Numbered from the stretch's first letter, positions 40,037-48,641 are shown. The stretch is DNA of 64,000 nucleotides from Tepidiformaceae bacterium (GCA_958295975.1 OY282446.1:1465289-1529288); one strand, 5' to 3'. Numbers and translations: made by a program. Notes: generated from the sequence alone by a model not told the origin.

Positions 40037-41029
40037 GTGGTTCTTCGGGACACGCGTCGTGGGCGCCAGAGGATTCGTCTCGCCAGCTTCTTCGCTGGCA
40101 TCGGCGGATTCGATCTGGGCTTCGAGCGGGCGGGCTTGGAGACTGTCTGGCAATGCGAGGTCAACCCTTTCTGTCGGGAGATTCTGGAGCAGCACTGGCC
40201 CCGTGTGATGCGGGCGTCCGATATCAGGGAGGTGGACTCTGATGGCATCCCGGAAGCCGAAGTCTGGGCGGGCGGGTTCCCGTGCCAAGACGTCAGCCTT
40301 GCCCGAATGGGCCCTCGCAGCGGGCTTCGAGGTCGAGAATCTGGGCTCTTTTTTCCGTTTGCTGACCTCATTGATGCGCGTCGCCCCCCTGTTGTCGTCC
40401 TCGAAAACGTTGCGGCTCTTCTCTCTTCCCACGAAGGAAGAGATTTCGCGCTCGTCCTACGGACGCTGGCCGACTTCGGGTATGATGTCGCGTGGCGAGT
40501 ACTTGACAGTCGATACTTCGGCGTCCCCCAAAGCCGCAACCGAGTCTTCATTGTCGGATCTGCTGGAGGAGCAGCCAGTGCCGGATCGGTACTTTTTGAG
40601 CGCGAATGCGGCGATCGGAATTCTGAGAAGAGCAGACAGAATGGGCAGAAAGCTGTTTCCCCCTTTGCGATCAGCGTTGGAAATCCTAAGCAAGGATTCG
40701 TGAAGAAGATCGCTCATTGCCTGTATGCAGAGTCTGCTCGTCATACAGGCACTGATTGGTCTCGAAACTATGTTTCGTATCCTGACGGAAGGGTCCGTCG
40801 GCTGACTCCGCTGGAAACGGAGCGGCTTCAAGGGTTTCCTGACGATTGGACGCTTCCACGGAATGCGGCGGCAATTGACATTGAGAAACTTGATAGTGCA
40901 AGGTACCATGCTTGTGGAAATGCCGTCACCGTCCCCGTGGCCGAATGGATCGCTCGACGCTTGGCTATGAACTGTGGCGCTTGGCTTCTCTCCTGTCAGG
41001 AAAATCGAGAGAAAGCAATGTCGTCATAG
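40037..41029 (+). CDS. DNA (cytosine-5) methyltransferase
   Basis: 330 residues. Motif I FFAGIGGFDLGF, motif IV GGFPCQDVS (catalytic Cys), motif VI VVLENV, motif VIII QSRNRVF, target-recognition region ~190-260, motif IX RRLTPLETERLQGF and motif X YHACGNAVTVPVAEWI are all in order, so it is an intact m5C enzyme of the M.HhaI type. It converges with the HNH nuclease and lies beside a Vsr gene, forming a restriction-modification locus. GC falls along the gene, especially in the variable region. Recognition sequence unknown. Confidence 0.93.
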   Translation: MVLRDTRRGRQRIRLASFFAGIGGFDLGFERAGLETVWQCEVNPFCREILEQHWPRVMRASDIREVDSDGIPEAEVWAGGFPCQDVSLARMGPRSGLRGRESGLFFPFADLIDARRPPVVVLENVAALLSSHEGRDFALVLRTLADFGYDVAWRVLDSRYFGVPQSRNRVFIVGSAGGAASAGSVLFERECGDRNSEKSRQNGQKAVSPFAISVGNPKQGFVKKIAHCLYAESARHTGTDWSRNYVSYPDGRVRRLTPLETERLQGFPDDWTLPRNAAAIDIEKLDSARYHACGNAVTVPVAEWIARRLAMNCGAWLLSCQENREKAMSS

Positions 41030-42159
41030 AGTTTTTGGAGATAATGTGGTGACGGCCGGTGACTCCTGCTGGCGGGGAGATTGGAATCAGGAATTTCTCC
41101 AATCACTCGGCGAATTTCTTGCTGAGTGTACTGATTATACAAACTGGTTCGAGGAGTCTCTTCAATAAAGTACACAGGATGACGGTATCGAACAGCAAGG
41201 ACAGCCTGGTCAAATGCCCAATGATGATTCTTGCACAAGCAGATACCATTATTCACGACATCCAAATCATAGTTTGACCAAGCGAGAATGTGAGCAGCAT
41301 CGACACCGGAGAGGATATTGGATTCTGCCGGGAGCCGCAGCCCACAGAAGGCACAAGTATGGTTATACAATTTCCGCACTTCTTGGGAAAATATTCTAGC
41401 ACTATGCCCTCTTGCCATAGATAGACGAAGATCCGAAGCCGAACGAAGACGGATTTCCACATCGTCTTCTTCAATTTCTTCGACGGCAGGAAGATCAAGT
41501 TGCACACTCGGAGGAATGTCAAGATACGATTCCAGCACGTCCAGCGCATCGCGAGCACTATTTCCTCGATTACTCCGGACGATGGAGTATAGATTCTCGG
41601 TTGCCTTGATAGTTGCATCACCAACAGATTCGTGATGAATGTTCCGGATATGAGAAGCAACTGCTTCTGCAAGTTCATCAGGGAGGTTCGCATACATTCG
41701 ATGCACTGTCTGTATACGATCCCACCGCTTTGCGAAGCCAATGATTTCAGATTCCGAACTATTGCGGACTTCGACATATGCAGGATTTATCTCAATTTCC
41801 CGATTATCCATATTAAACTTACTATCAATCCGAAAGCCGATCTTGTGAAGCCAGTAACCCTTTTCGGCAAGGACGGGAGTGCCGCCCGCCAAGGTGCTGG
41901 CCCTCGTCCGCACGGGGCTCGGCATCAGAAGGATCCCCGCAATCTGCCGCCCGATCTGGGGCCAGTTCCTGACGAGCGCCCTGAGCCGGGGCTTTCCGCT
42001 CAGCCCCGGGTCGATCCACAGGTTGGTTTTCAGCCTGCCGATGTGCGGGATGTTCCAGTACAGGGTCCAGCCCGGAGTGTCGGACGCATGAATGCCTCCG
42101 TGCTCTCCGACCATCTCATACTCGCCACGGCCCCCCGAGGTCCTGAAACCCACATGCAT
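40996..42159 (-). CDS. HNH-family restriction endonuclease (probable)
   Basis: 387 residues if started at ATG 42159 (in-frame codons extend further upstream without another ATG and overlap vsr antisense). The C-terminal HNH nuclease is clear: CAFCGLRLPAES (zinc knuckle), SGVDAAHILAWS and NNGICLCKNHHWAFD. An N-terminal domain of ~270 residues should recognise DNA or the partner protein. The 3' end overlaps that of the methyltransferase by 34 bp (convergent). Location and architecture indicate the cognate type II endonuclease. The central part has low GC. Confidence 0.85.
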   Translation of the reverse strand: MHVGFRTSGGRGEYEMVGEHGGIHASDTPGWTLYWNIPHIGRLKTNLWIDPGLSGKPRLRALVRNWPQIGRQIAGILLMPSPVRTRASTLAGGTPVLAEKGYWLHKIGFRIDSKFNMDNREIEINPAYVEVRNSSESEIIGFAKRWDRIQTVHRMYANLPDELAEAVASHIRNIHHESVGDATIKATENLYSIVRSNRGNSARDALDVLESYLDIPPSVQLDLPAVEEIEEDDVEIRLRSASDLRLSMARGHSARIFSQEVRKLYNHTCAFCGLRLPAESNILSGVDAAHILAWSNYDLDVVNNGICLCKNHHWAFDQAVLAVRYRHPVYFIEETPRTSLYNQYTQQEIRRVIGEIPDSNLPASRSHRPSPHYLQKLYDDIAFSRFS

Positions 42160-42234
42160 GGGGACAGCATAGAAGTGATTCCCGATGTTCGCAATCTTGG
42201 AGGCGTGGGGATTGCCAGCGGGTGCATGGCCAAT

Positions 42235-42240
42235 TAGCCT
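42235..42240 (+). promoter_or_regulatory. -10 box of leaderless promoter (TAGCCT)
   Basis: TAGCCT ends 6 nt before the vsr ATG at 42247. Confidence 0.5.
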
Positions 42241-42246
42241 CCGCGT

Positions 42247-42636
42247 ATGGATCGGAGTGAGAACATGCGCGCGATCCGGGGTCGGGATACGGGACCGGAA
42301 ATGGTCGTCCGACGGCTCACCCACGGCATGGGCTACCGGTATCGGCTGCATGATCGACGGCTCCCCGGCAAACCCGATATGGCCTTTGCCTCCCGACGCC
42401 GTGTCATCTTCGTGCACGGCTGTTTCTGGCACATGCATGACTGCCCGCGCGGAGGACGCATCCCTGGTTCCCGGCAGGAATACTGGGGCCCCAAGCTGCG
42501 GCGCAACAGGGAGCGCGACGCGGAGCACGCGGGACGCCTCGCGGAGATGGGCTGGCGCATCCTGGTGATTTGGGAGTGCGAGACCAAGGAGCGGGAAGCA
42601 CTGGCTCGCCGGATTAGGGCATTCCTGGATCCCTAG
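42247..42636 (+). CDS. vsr: Very short patch repair endonuclease
   Basis: 129 residues. MRAIRGRDTGPEMVVRRL, GYRYRLHDRRLPGKPD (catalytic Asp), then FVHGCFWHMHDCPRG (metal/catalytic His-Cys cluster) are diagnostic for Vsr. Vsr nicks T:G mismatches that arise from deamination of m5C and is normally encoded beside a C5-methyltransferase, as here. Own leaderless-type promoter. Confidence 0.95.
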   Translation: MDRSENMRAIRGRDTGPEMVVRRLTHGMGYRYRLHDRRLPGKPDMAFASRRRVIFVHGCFWHMHDCPRGGRIPGSRQEYWGPKLRRNRERDAEHAGRLAEMGWRILVIWECETKEREALARRIRAFLDP

Positions 42637-42707
42637 CCCTTTCACGCCCACGCCGACGGTAGGGATAACCGGCCAACCAGTAATTGCTCACATGGGTTCC
42701 CAGATCG

Positions 42708-42734
42708 CTCGCACTCCCCGCAGGAGAGTGCTAA
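42708..42734 (+). promoter_or_regulatory. CIRCE-like operator (HrcA-binding)
   Basis: CTCGCACTC - 9 nt - GAGTGCTAA closely matches the CIRCE consensus TTAGCACTC-N9-GAGTGCTAA: right arm 9/9, left arm 7/9. CIRCE is the operator of heat-shock repressor HrcA and normally precedes groESL or dnaK genes. None follows here: downstream are only a 28-aa ORF and the zinc-ribbon gene. Confidence 0.65.
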
Positions 42735-42735
42735 C

Positions 42736-42822
42736 ATGGCGCTCTTCCCCTGTAGGGAGTGCCAGCGGTGGGGGGATCTGCTCCGTTCGACAGGGCCCCC
42801 ACCGCCAGTAGGAGGAGGCTAG
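42736..42822 (+). CDS. Possible 28-residue peptide with CxxC, behind CIRCE
   Basis: The ATG lies one base after the CIRCE right arm. The product (MALFPCRECQRWGDLLRSTG plus a Pro/Gly tail) carries one CxxC. No ribosome-binding site is possible outside the operator, and part of the frame lies in the hairpin, so it may be a leader peptide or noncoding. Confidence 0.25.
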   Translation: MALFPCRECQRWGDLLRSTGPPPPVGGG

Positions 42823-42957
42823 CCTCAGAGAGCGCAAACAACTGGGCGTCCCCGGAAGCGTAGCCGTGCGCATGATGCTTGGCCGTAGCGGTAGATACAA
42901 GAGGGCGAAGCCGCCAGTGGCAAAACTTGTCCTTCTGATGCTTCAAGGAGAAGCGAG

Positions 42958-43116
42958 ATGGAATATCGCCGGAGGAACAACTCCGACACGTGGCACTTCT
43001 GCCGGAACTGCAGCAACTGGCCCACCAGCGATTACAAGGTGCGGCAGAGCAAGCCGACGACGGGCGAACTCGACAACGAGTGCCGCTCGAAGGAGGCCAA
43101 TGGTAACTGCCGGTAG
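42958..43116 (+). CDS. Small zinc-ribbon protein, 52 aa
   Basis: Too short for many gene finders, but convincing: AAGGAGAAGC precedes the ATG and the product MEYRRRNNSDTWHFCRNCSN, with later DNECRSKEANGNC, has two pairs of Cys fitting one zinc knuckle. I recall closely similar ~50-residue proteins in unrelated bacteria. It lies downstream of the CIRCE-like site, suggesting heat or protein-stress regulation. Function unknown. Confidence 0.7.
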   Translation: MEYRRRNNSDTWHFCRNCSNWPTSDYKVRQSKPTTGELDNECRSKEANGNCR

Positions 43117-43211
43117 GAGTGGGGGAGGGAGATGATCTCCTCCCCTGTCTCCCCCCGCCCCCGTGCGGGCGCTATCATGCGCCACGCGCGGACGCGCGCA
43201 CGGAGGGAACC

Positions 43212-44057
43212 ATGCCCCCGCTCCTCGACGGCAAATCGGCGATCGTGACCGGCGCGGCGGTCGGGATCGGCAACGCCTTCGCCCGCGCCCTGGCGGCGGA
43301 AGGCGCCGCCGTCACCGTCTGCGACGTGCGCGAGGACGTGCACGCGCTCGAAACGGAGGGCGTGGCCGCGCTCGCCTTCGTGGCCGACGTGCGCGCGCCG
43401 GACGACGTGCGGCGCGTGGTGGACGGCCACGTCGCGCGCTTCGGTGGGCTCGACGTGCTCGTCAGCAACGCGGGCGTCTGGCGCGCCACCACCGCCACCG
43501 ACGATCTGGACAAGACGCTGGACGACTACGAGGCCGTGGTCGGCGTGAACCTCAAGGGCGTCTTCCTCTTCGGTCGCGCGGCCATCCCCCACCTCATCGC
43601 GGGCGGCGGCGGCCACATCGTGAACATCAGCACGGACCACGTCTGCACCTGCGGCACGCCCGCGCTGCGCCCCCACGAGAACGCCCCCGACTGCCCGTGG
43701 ACGGGCGGGCCCCCGCGTCCGCCCGGCGGAGGCCCGGCCATGGACCTCTACGACGCGGCCAAGTGGGGCATCAACGGCCTCACCATCCCCTGGTCGAAGG
43801 CGCTCGCGGAGCACGGCGTGCGCGTCAACGCCCTCTGCATGGGGGCCACCGACTCGCACATGCTGCGAGGCTTCCACGGCGACGGCCCCCTCCCGCCCCA
43901 CACCATGCGCGCCGAAGATGTGGCCGCGCTCATGATCGCGCTGCTGGCCGAGGGGCCGCAGGGGCGCACGGGCCAGAACATCAACGTCGCCGTGGGCCAT
44001 CGCATCGATCTGCCGCCGCCCGGCTCCCCCTACATCTTCGCGGAGGCGTCGTCGTGA
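43212..44057 (+). CDS. Short-chain dehydrogenase/reductase, tandem copy 1
   Basis: 281 residues from ATG with CGGAGGG upstream. GAAVGIGNAFARAL nucleotide motif, SNAG, NISTDH and the active-site YDAAK. It has an insertion of ~25 residues (CTCGTPALRPHENAP) between the Ser and Tyr regions. About half its residues match the next gene, to which it is translationally coupled (GTGA), indicating tandem duplication and divergence. Substrate unknown. Confidence 0.88.
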   Translation: MPPLLDGKSAIVTGAAVGIGNAFARALAAEGAAVTVCDVREDVHALETEGVAALAFVADVRAPDDVRRVVDGHVARFGGLDVLVSNAGVWRATTATDDLDKTLDDYEAVVGVNLKGVFLFGRAAIPHLIAGGGGHIVNISTDHVCTCGTPALRPHENAPDCPWTGGPPRPPGGGPAMDLYDAAKWGINGLTIPWSKALAEHGVRVNALCMGATDSHMLRGFHGDGPLPPHTMRAEDVAALMIALLAEGPQGRTGQNINVAVGHRIDLPPPGSPYIFAEASS

Positions 44058-44872
44058 GCGCGGGCACGGGCTTCCTCGATGGCCAGTCCGCGCTGGTGAC
44101 GGGCGCGGCGCGGGGGCTGGGCGCGGCCTTCGCGCGGGCGCTGGCCGCGGAGGGCGCGACCGTCACGCTCTGCGACGTGCTGCCCGCCGTCGAGGACACG
44201 GCCGCCGCCATCCGCGCGGACGGCGGCGCCGCCCTCGCGCTCGTCGCCGACGTCTCCGACCGCGCCGCCGTGGAGCGCGCCGTCGCGGCGGCGGTGGACG
44301 CGGGCGGCGGGCTCGACCTGCTGGTCAACAACGCCGGGCGCTGGACGCGCAGCCCCGTCACCGACGGCTGGGAGAAGGCCCTCTCCGACTGGGACTTCAT
44401 CATGGACACGAACTTCAGGGGCGCGCTCATGCTCGGGCGCGCCTGCGTCCCCCACCTCATCGCGCGCGGCGGCGGCAACATCGTCAACGTCAGCACCTAC
44501 TACGTGCTGCCCGCCAAGAGCGCGGGTACGAACCCGCCCGGTACCGACCTCTACGCCGCCTCCAAGTGGGCCCTGAACGGCCTCACGCAGGCGTGGTCGC
44601 TGGCGCTGGCCGAACACGGCGTGCGCGTCAACGCCCTCTGCATGGGGGCCACGGACGCGCCCATGCTGCGCGGCCTCTATGAGGGCGAGCCGCCCGCCGA
44701 GGCGGTCGCCGCGTGGATGCGCCCGGAGCAGATCGCGGGCCAGCTGCTGGACCTCCTGCGCGAGGGCCCCGAAGGCCGCACGGGCGAGAACGTCGGCGCC
44801 TGGGTGGGTGAGCCGGTGGAGCTGGGCCCGCGCAAGCCCCCGCACGAGGCCATCTCCGGCGCGCGGGAGTAA
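44054..44872 (+). CDS. Short-chain dehydrogenase/reductase, tandem copy 2
   Basis: 272 residues from GTG. GAARGLGAAFARAL, NNAGRW, NVSTYYVLPAKSAG and YAASK are present. It shares its C-terminal pattern HGVRVNALCMGATD and LLREGPEGRTGEN with copy 1. The pair may form a heterodimer or handle two steps of a ring- or sterol-type pathway. Confidence 0.88.
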   Translation: MSAGTGFLDGQSALVTGAARGLGAAFARALAAEGATVTLCDVLPAVEDTAAAIRADGGAALALVADVSDRAAVERAVAAAVDAGGGLDLLVNNAGRWTRSPVTDGWEKALSDWDFIMDTNFRGALMLGRACVPHLIARGGGNIVNVSTYYVLPAKSAGTNPPGTDLYAASKWALNGLTQAWSLALAEHGVRVNALCMGATDAPMLRGLYEGEPPAEAVAAWMRPEQIAGQLLDLLREGPEGRTGENVGAWVGEPVELGPRKPPHEAISGARE

Positions 44873-44875
44873 GCG

Positions 44876-45493
44876 TCAGGCTTGGGGGCGCGGGGTCCCG
44901 ATTTTCGCGCGCAGGCAGCGGATGGCGCTGGCGAGGCTGGGCGCGGTGCTGGCGGCGGCCTCAACATCCCAGTCCGTGGCGACGAACTCGGTGAGCGCGC
45001 TCGTGTAGGCGGGGCCCTCGGTCTTTCCGCTGCCCTTGCGCGGCACGATCGTCTCCCGCCGCTCGCGCCAGCGCGACTTCCGCACGATATCGACGAGCTG
45101 CTCCTTCGGCTGCTCAGTGGCCTCCACATCGTCGGGAATGAGGCTTGTGCGGACGCCCGCCCACTTGGCGAAGCCTGTCCGGTCGGCGAGCAGCCACGCC
45201 TCGACCTCGCGCACGGCGACGCGGAAGCACATGCTGTCGGCGGGATCGGGCAGCCTCTCTGCGATCAGTTCGGGCGCGCACCCGGTCCGGTCGAGATCGA
45301 CGAGCACGAACCAGATCCAGCCATACCGAGCGGCCCTGTTGTAGCCGCCGATGTGTTTCAGCACATCGATACGGCCCCGCTTCCCGTACACCTTTCCGGG
45401 TTGGCCGCCGCAGAATGCAATCAGGCGCTGAACGACGGCCTCGTCAAGGTTTCCCTCCACCGCGCATCGCACTTCCACCGCAGGGGAGGTCAA
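44876..45493 (-). CDS. DUF4276 protein (TOPRIM-like), partner of upstream ATPase
   Basis: 205 residues from TTG 45493, which overlaps the ATPase stop (TTGA). Motifs: VEGNLDEAVVQ (acidic), FVLVDLDRTG (DxD) and REVEAWLLAD, in the order of TOPRIM-like nuclease folds assigned to DUF4276. Convergent with the SDR pair. ATPase plus DUF4276 is a recurrent accessory pair, so a defence role, like other ATPase/TOPRIM systems, is inferred. Confidence 0.75.
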   Translation of the reverse strand: MTSPAVEVRCAVEGNLDEAVVQRLIAFCGGQPGKVYGKRGRIDVLKHIGGYNRAARYGWIWFVLVDLDRTGCAPELIAERLPDPADSMCFRVAVREVEAWLLADRTGFAKWAGVRTSLIPDDVEATEQPKEQLVDIVRKSRWRERRETIVPRKGSGKTEGPAYTSALTEFVATDWDVEAAASTAPSLASAIRCLRAKIGTPRPQA

Positions 45494-46653
45494 CGGCTCC
45501 TCGCATAGAAGGGGAGTTGACTGGCGTTGGCGGGCCGCGTCTCGGGCAGCACCACATCGCCCAGCGGGATGCCGCCTTCGACCAGCACGGAAATTTCGGG
45601 GATATCGGCCGCCATGCGAACACCAGTACCCTTTTCCCCTGGCTCCAGCACCAGCACTTCGTCCAGCCCAATCCCCTCGTCGCGCAGGAGTTCGGGCGAG
45701 TGCGTGCTGATGAGCGTCTGCCGTCCCGATCGCAACTGCATTTGGGCGAGCATCTGGGGAACGTGCTCAATGATGCCGGGATGGAGCGATATCTCCGGCT
45801 CTTCGAGCAGCAGTGGCCCGCCCGGCTCGAGGAGCGACCACAGCAGACCAAGCAGCCGCAGCGTGCCGTCCGAGAAATCCTGCTCGTTTTGCCAAACGCC
45901 CCGGGCGCGCCAGTTCTCGTACTTCCCCCATAGGTGAGGTACGCCCCCCGTGTCCGTGTCCAGCTCAAGGCCGGCCAACTGCGGGACCGCCACCTTCAGC
46001 GCCTCGCGGATGCGGCTTAGTCGTGCTTTCCGCGTCTGTGCATGCGTGCTGGCGATTCGCTCGATCAAATCGGAGCCGTAGTGATCATTCGCGCGCATCG
46101 GCAGGATGCCCGTCTCCCGAATGGACTGGGGGACGACATGCAGGTAGCTCACCGAGGAGAGAAATTCAGCCAGATCCCGAAATTTGCCGTTGGCGGCGAT
46201 CTGCTCCAGGTGGGTCTGGGTCAGAAGCTCCCCGTCGCCCTTGTCTGCGGCGTTGGGGCGATTCAGGATCAGCTTCCCCTGGCGCCGGACCTGCTCCGCC
46301 TCCACGACCGGATTCTCCTTGCCGTCCTGCCCGAAACGGAGGAGGTACTCCCACTCGTTTTCATCGTCTCCAACGGCGATAAAAATCTCGACGGACGGTT
46401 TGCGGCTGGCCGCGAGGCTGCGGATGCGGGAGACGCCGCCGCGGGACCACACCGCGTGCTCGAAGCCGCCGCGGGAGGACGCCACGTCGCGCAGGAAGCG
46501 GAAGACATCGAGCAGATTCGACTTGCCCGAGGCGTTCGCGCCCACCAGGAAGGCGCGCCCCTGCAGTTCCACGTCGATCTCGACGAAGTTGCGCCAGTTC
46601 TGAAGGCGCAGTCGGCGGAAGCGCATGGCCGAGCGGGCGGAGGACGACGGCAT
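45490..46653 (-). CDS. RecF/SMC-like AAA ATPase of an ATPase-DUF4276 pair
   Basis: 387 residues. Walker A is VGANASGKSN (residues 38-47). DFSDGTLRLLGLL (signature) and LLLEEPEISLHPG (Walker B) follow. This is the AAA_21-type ATPase of overcoming-lysogenisation and defence systems. A TAGAGT -10 box ends 7 nt before ATG 46653, favouring that start over ATG 46626. Co-translated with DUF4276. Confidence 0.85.
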   Translation of the reverse strand: MPSSSARSAMRFRRLRLQNWRNFVEIDVELQGRAFLVGANASGKSNLLDVFRFLRDVASSRGGFEHAVWSRGGVSRIRSLAASRKPSVEIFIAVGDDENEWEYLLRFGQDGKENPVVEAEQVRRQGKLILNRPNAADKGDGELLTQTHLEQIAANGKFRDLAEFLSSVSYLHVVPQSIRETGILPMRANDHYGSDLIERIASTHAQTRKARLSRIREALKVAVPQLAGLELDTDTGGVPHLWGKYENWRARGVWQNEQDFSDGTLRLLGLLWSLLEPGGPLLLEEPEISLHPGIIEHVPQMLAQMQLRSGRQTLISTHSPELLRDEGIGLDEVLVLEPGEKGTGVRMAADIPEISVLVEGGIPLGDVVLPETRPANASQLPFYARSR

Positions 46654-46660
46654 CGCCTCT

Positions 46661-46666
46661 ACTCTA
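46661..46666 (-). promoter_or_regulatory. -10 box of leaderless promoter (TAGAGT)
   Basis: TAGAGT on the minus strand ends 7 nt before the ATG at 46653. Confidence 0.45.
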
Positions 46667-46681
46667 CACCCGCGCGTGCGC

Positions 46682-47497
46682 CTACTGGCCCGCGACCGCG
46701 TCGCTCACGTGCTCCGCGCCGTCCACGTGCAGCGCGACGCCCGAGATGAAGCGCGCCTCGTCCGAATGCAGGAACAGCGCCGCGTAGCCCGTGTCCCAGC
46801 CCGTGCCCATCCTGCCGCCCAGGGGGATGCGGCTGTTGCGCCTGGCCACCAGCTCGTCGCGGTCCGCGCCCGCCGCCACGCGCGGCTCGATGGCCATGGG
46901 CGTGTTCATCGCGCCCGGCAGGATCGCGTTCACGCGGATGTCGTCGCGCGCGTGCTGCGCCGCCAGCTGCTCCGTGAGCGCCAGCAGCGCCGTCTTCGTG
47001 GCCTTGTAGCCGAGGAAGGGGTAGGCGTGCCGCGCGGCCATCGAGGAGATGTTGACGATGGAGCCGCCGCCCGCCGCGCGCATCGCGGGGATGGCCTGGC
47101 GCGAGGCCAGCCACGCGCTCTTCAGGTTGAGCGCCACGATGCGGTCGAAGCCCTCTTCGCTCAGCTCCAGCGGCGGCGCGTCCCCCGCGCCCACGCTCGC
47201 GCCCACGTTGTTGTGCAGGATGTCGAGGCCGCCGTGGCGCGCCACCGTGTCCGCCACGAGCGCGGCGAGGGCGCGCTCGTCCGTGGCGTCCACCGCGAAG
47301 GCCGAGGCCTGGCCGCCCTCCTCCGCGATCAGGGCGACCGTCTCCTCCGCGGAGGCGAGGTCGCGGTCGGCGGCCACCACGGCGGCGCCCTCGCGCGCGA
47401 GCAGGATGGCGGTGGCGCGCCCGTTGCCGATGGCCGCCCCCGGCGTCTGCCCCGCGCCCACGACGATGGCGACCTTGCCCGCGACCCTTCCCGGCAT
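46682..47497 (-). CDS. Short-chain dehydrogenase/reductase
   Basis: 271 residues from ATG 47497 with GGAGGG upstream. GAGQTPGAAIGNGRATAIL is an extended nucleotide loop, then NNVG, NISSMA and YKATK. The C-terminus (FISGVALHVDGAEH) fits classical SDRs. A longer in-frame extension to 47800 is antisense to the next SDR. Function beyond redox of a hydroxyl/keto group is unknown. Confidence 0.88.
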   Translation of the reverse strand: MPGRVAGKVAIVVGAGQTPGAAIGNGRATAILLAREGAAVVAADRDLASAEETVALIAEEGGQASAFAVDATDERALAALVADTVARHGGLDILHNNVGASVGAGDAPPLELSEEGFDRIVALNLKSAWLASRQAIPAMRAAGGGSIVNISSMAARHAYPFLGYKATKTALLALTEQLAAQHARDDIRVNAILPGAMNTPMAIEPRVAAGADRDELVARRNSRIPLGGRMGTGWDTGYAALFLHSDEARFISGVALHVDGAEHVSDAVAGQ

Positions 47498-47576
47498 GGC
47501 GTCCCTCCCTCGCGCTGGACGGATGCGCGCGATGGCGTCACCCTTGCCCGGCGGAATCCATCCGCCGGAGTGTACC

Positions 47577-48485
47577 GTGCCCGTCTCCCTGCTCGAACGC
47601 ACCGCCCTCGTCACGGGCGCGGGCCGTGGCGTGGGCCGCGGCATCGCCCTCGACCTCGCCCGCCACGGCGCCAAAGTCGTCGTCAACGACCTGGGCGGTA
47701 CGCTCGACGGCGAGGGCGCGGACCTCTCCGTGGCGGAATCGGTCGCGCGCGAGATCGAGGCGGCGGGCGGCGTGGCCGCGGCCAACACCGGCGACGTCAC
47801 CGACTCCGAGGACGCCTACGCCATGGTGCGGCAGGCCATCGACCTCTGGGGGCGGCTCGACATCGTCGTCTCCAACGCGGGCATCCTGCGCGACCGCGCC
47901 CTGCACAACCTGCCCGAAGCGGACTGGGCGGCGGTGCTGGCCGTGCACCTCACCGGCGGCTACAACCTGCTCCACCACGCCTGGCCCGCCTTCCGCCAGC
48001 AGCACTACGGGCGCGTGGTGCTGACCACCTCCAACTCCGGCTTCCTCGGCAACTTCGGGCAGTCCAACTACGCCGCCGCCAAGGCGGGCCTCATCGGCCT
48101 CATGAACGTGGCCAAGCTCGAGGGCGAGAAATACAACGTGATGGTGAACTGCCTCAACCCGGGCGCCGCCACGCGCATGACCACCGCCGTGAGCGCCATG
48201 ACGCCGGAGCGGGAAGCGGCCATGCGTCCCGAGCTCGTGGCCCCCGCCGTCACCTACCTCTGCAGCGACTCCTGCCAGTCGAGCGGCATGATCATCAACT
48301 CCGGCGGCGGGGCCTTCGGGCGCGCCGCCATCGTGCAGAACGAGCGCGTGCCCATCGCCGACGCCACCGCGGACGACGTGGAGGCGCGCTGGGACGAAAT
48401 CACGAGCCTCGAAAGCGCGGAGCACTGGTGGTCCGTGCGCGAGACGCGCGCCGCCCACGAGGCGGCGAGGGAGGCGCAGGCATGA
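47577..48485 (+). CDS. Short-chain dehydrogenase (3-hydroxyacyl-CoA dehydrogenase/MFE-2 type)
   Basis: 302 residues from GTG with GGAG upstream. GAGRGVGRGIALDLARHGAK followed by VVNDLGG is the hallmark of the (3R)-hydroxyacyl-CoA dehydrogenase domain of peroxisomal-type multifunctional enzymes; SNAG, TTSNSG and YAAAK complete the active site. An additional C-terminal ~50 residues (EHWWSVRETRAAHEA) is unlike short SDRs. It is coupled to a small membrane gene (ATGA) and divergent from the other SDR. Confidence 0.85.
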   Translation: MPVSLLERTALVTGAGRGVGRGIALDLARHGAKVVVNDLGGTLDGEGADLSVAESVAREIEAAGGVAAANTGDVTDSEDAYAMVRQAIDLWGRLDIVVSNAGILRDRALHNLPEADWAAVLAVHLTGGYNLLHHAWPAFRQQHYGRVVLTTSNSGFLGNFGQSNYAAAKAGLIGLMNVAKLEGEKYNVMVNCLNPGAATRMTTAVSAMTPEREAAMRPELVAPAVTYLCSDSCQSSGMIINSGGGAFGRAAIVQNERVPIADATADDVEARWDEITSLESAEHWWSVRETRAAHEAAREAQA

Positions 48486-48601
48486 CGGACTGCTGGCTGG
48501 CCTCCATCGGCTGGTTCCTCGTGGGCGCGGGCGCCGCCGTCGCCGCCCTGGAGCTGCTCCCCGCGCGCTGGCGCTCGCGCCGCCGGGGCGAATCCCGCTA
48601 G
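48482..48601 (+). CDS. 39-residue single-helix membrane protein
   Basis: ATG overlaps the SDR stop. The product has one hydrophobic helix (IGWFLVGAGAAVAALELL) and a basic tail (RWRSRRRGESR). The coupling supports translation, but function is unknown. Confidence 0.45.
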   Translation: MTDCWLASIGWFLVGAGAAVAALELLPARWRSRRRGESR

Positions 48602-48641
48602 AATCGCCGGACGCGCCGCCCCGGCGTCGGAGGTTGTTTCG

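Larger units (their letters stand above)
42637..42957. other. Intergenic segment between vsr and the zinc-ribbon gene
   Basis: No long reading frame. It holds the CIRCE-like operator, a 28-codon ORF with a CxxC pair and a 10-bp hairpin (GCGGTGGGGG / CCCCCACCGC, ~42761-42809). Confidence 0.6.

Noticed and set aside
42160-42651. Extended N-terminus of the HNH nuclease over vsr
   Set aside because: Frame is open but antisense to a clear Vsr gene and has no recognisable domain before VPMHVGF; the actual start remains uncertain between 42159 and slightly upstream.
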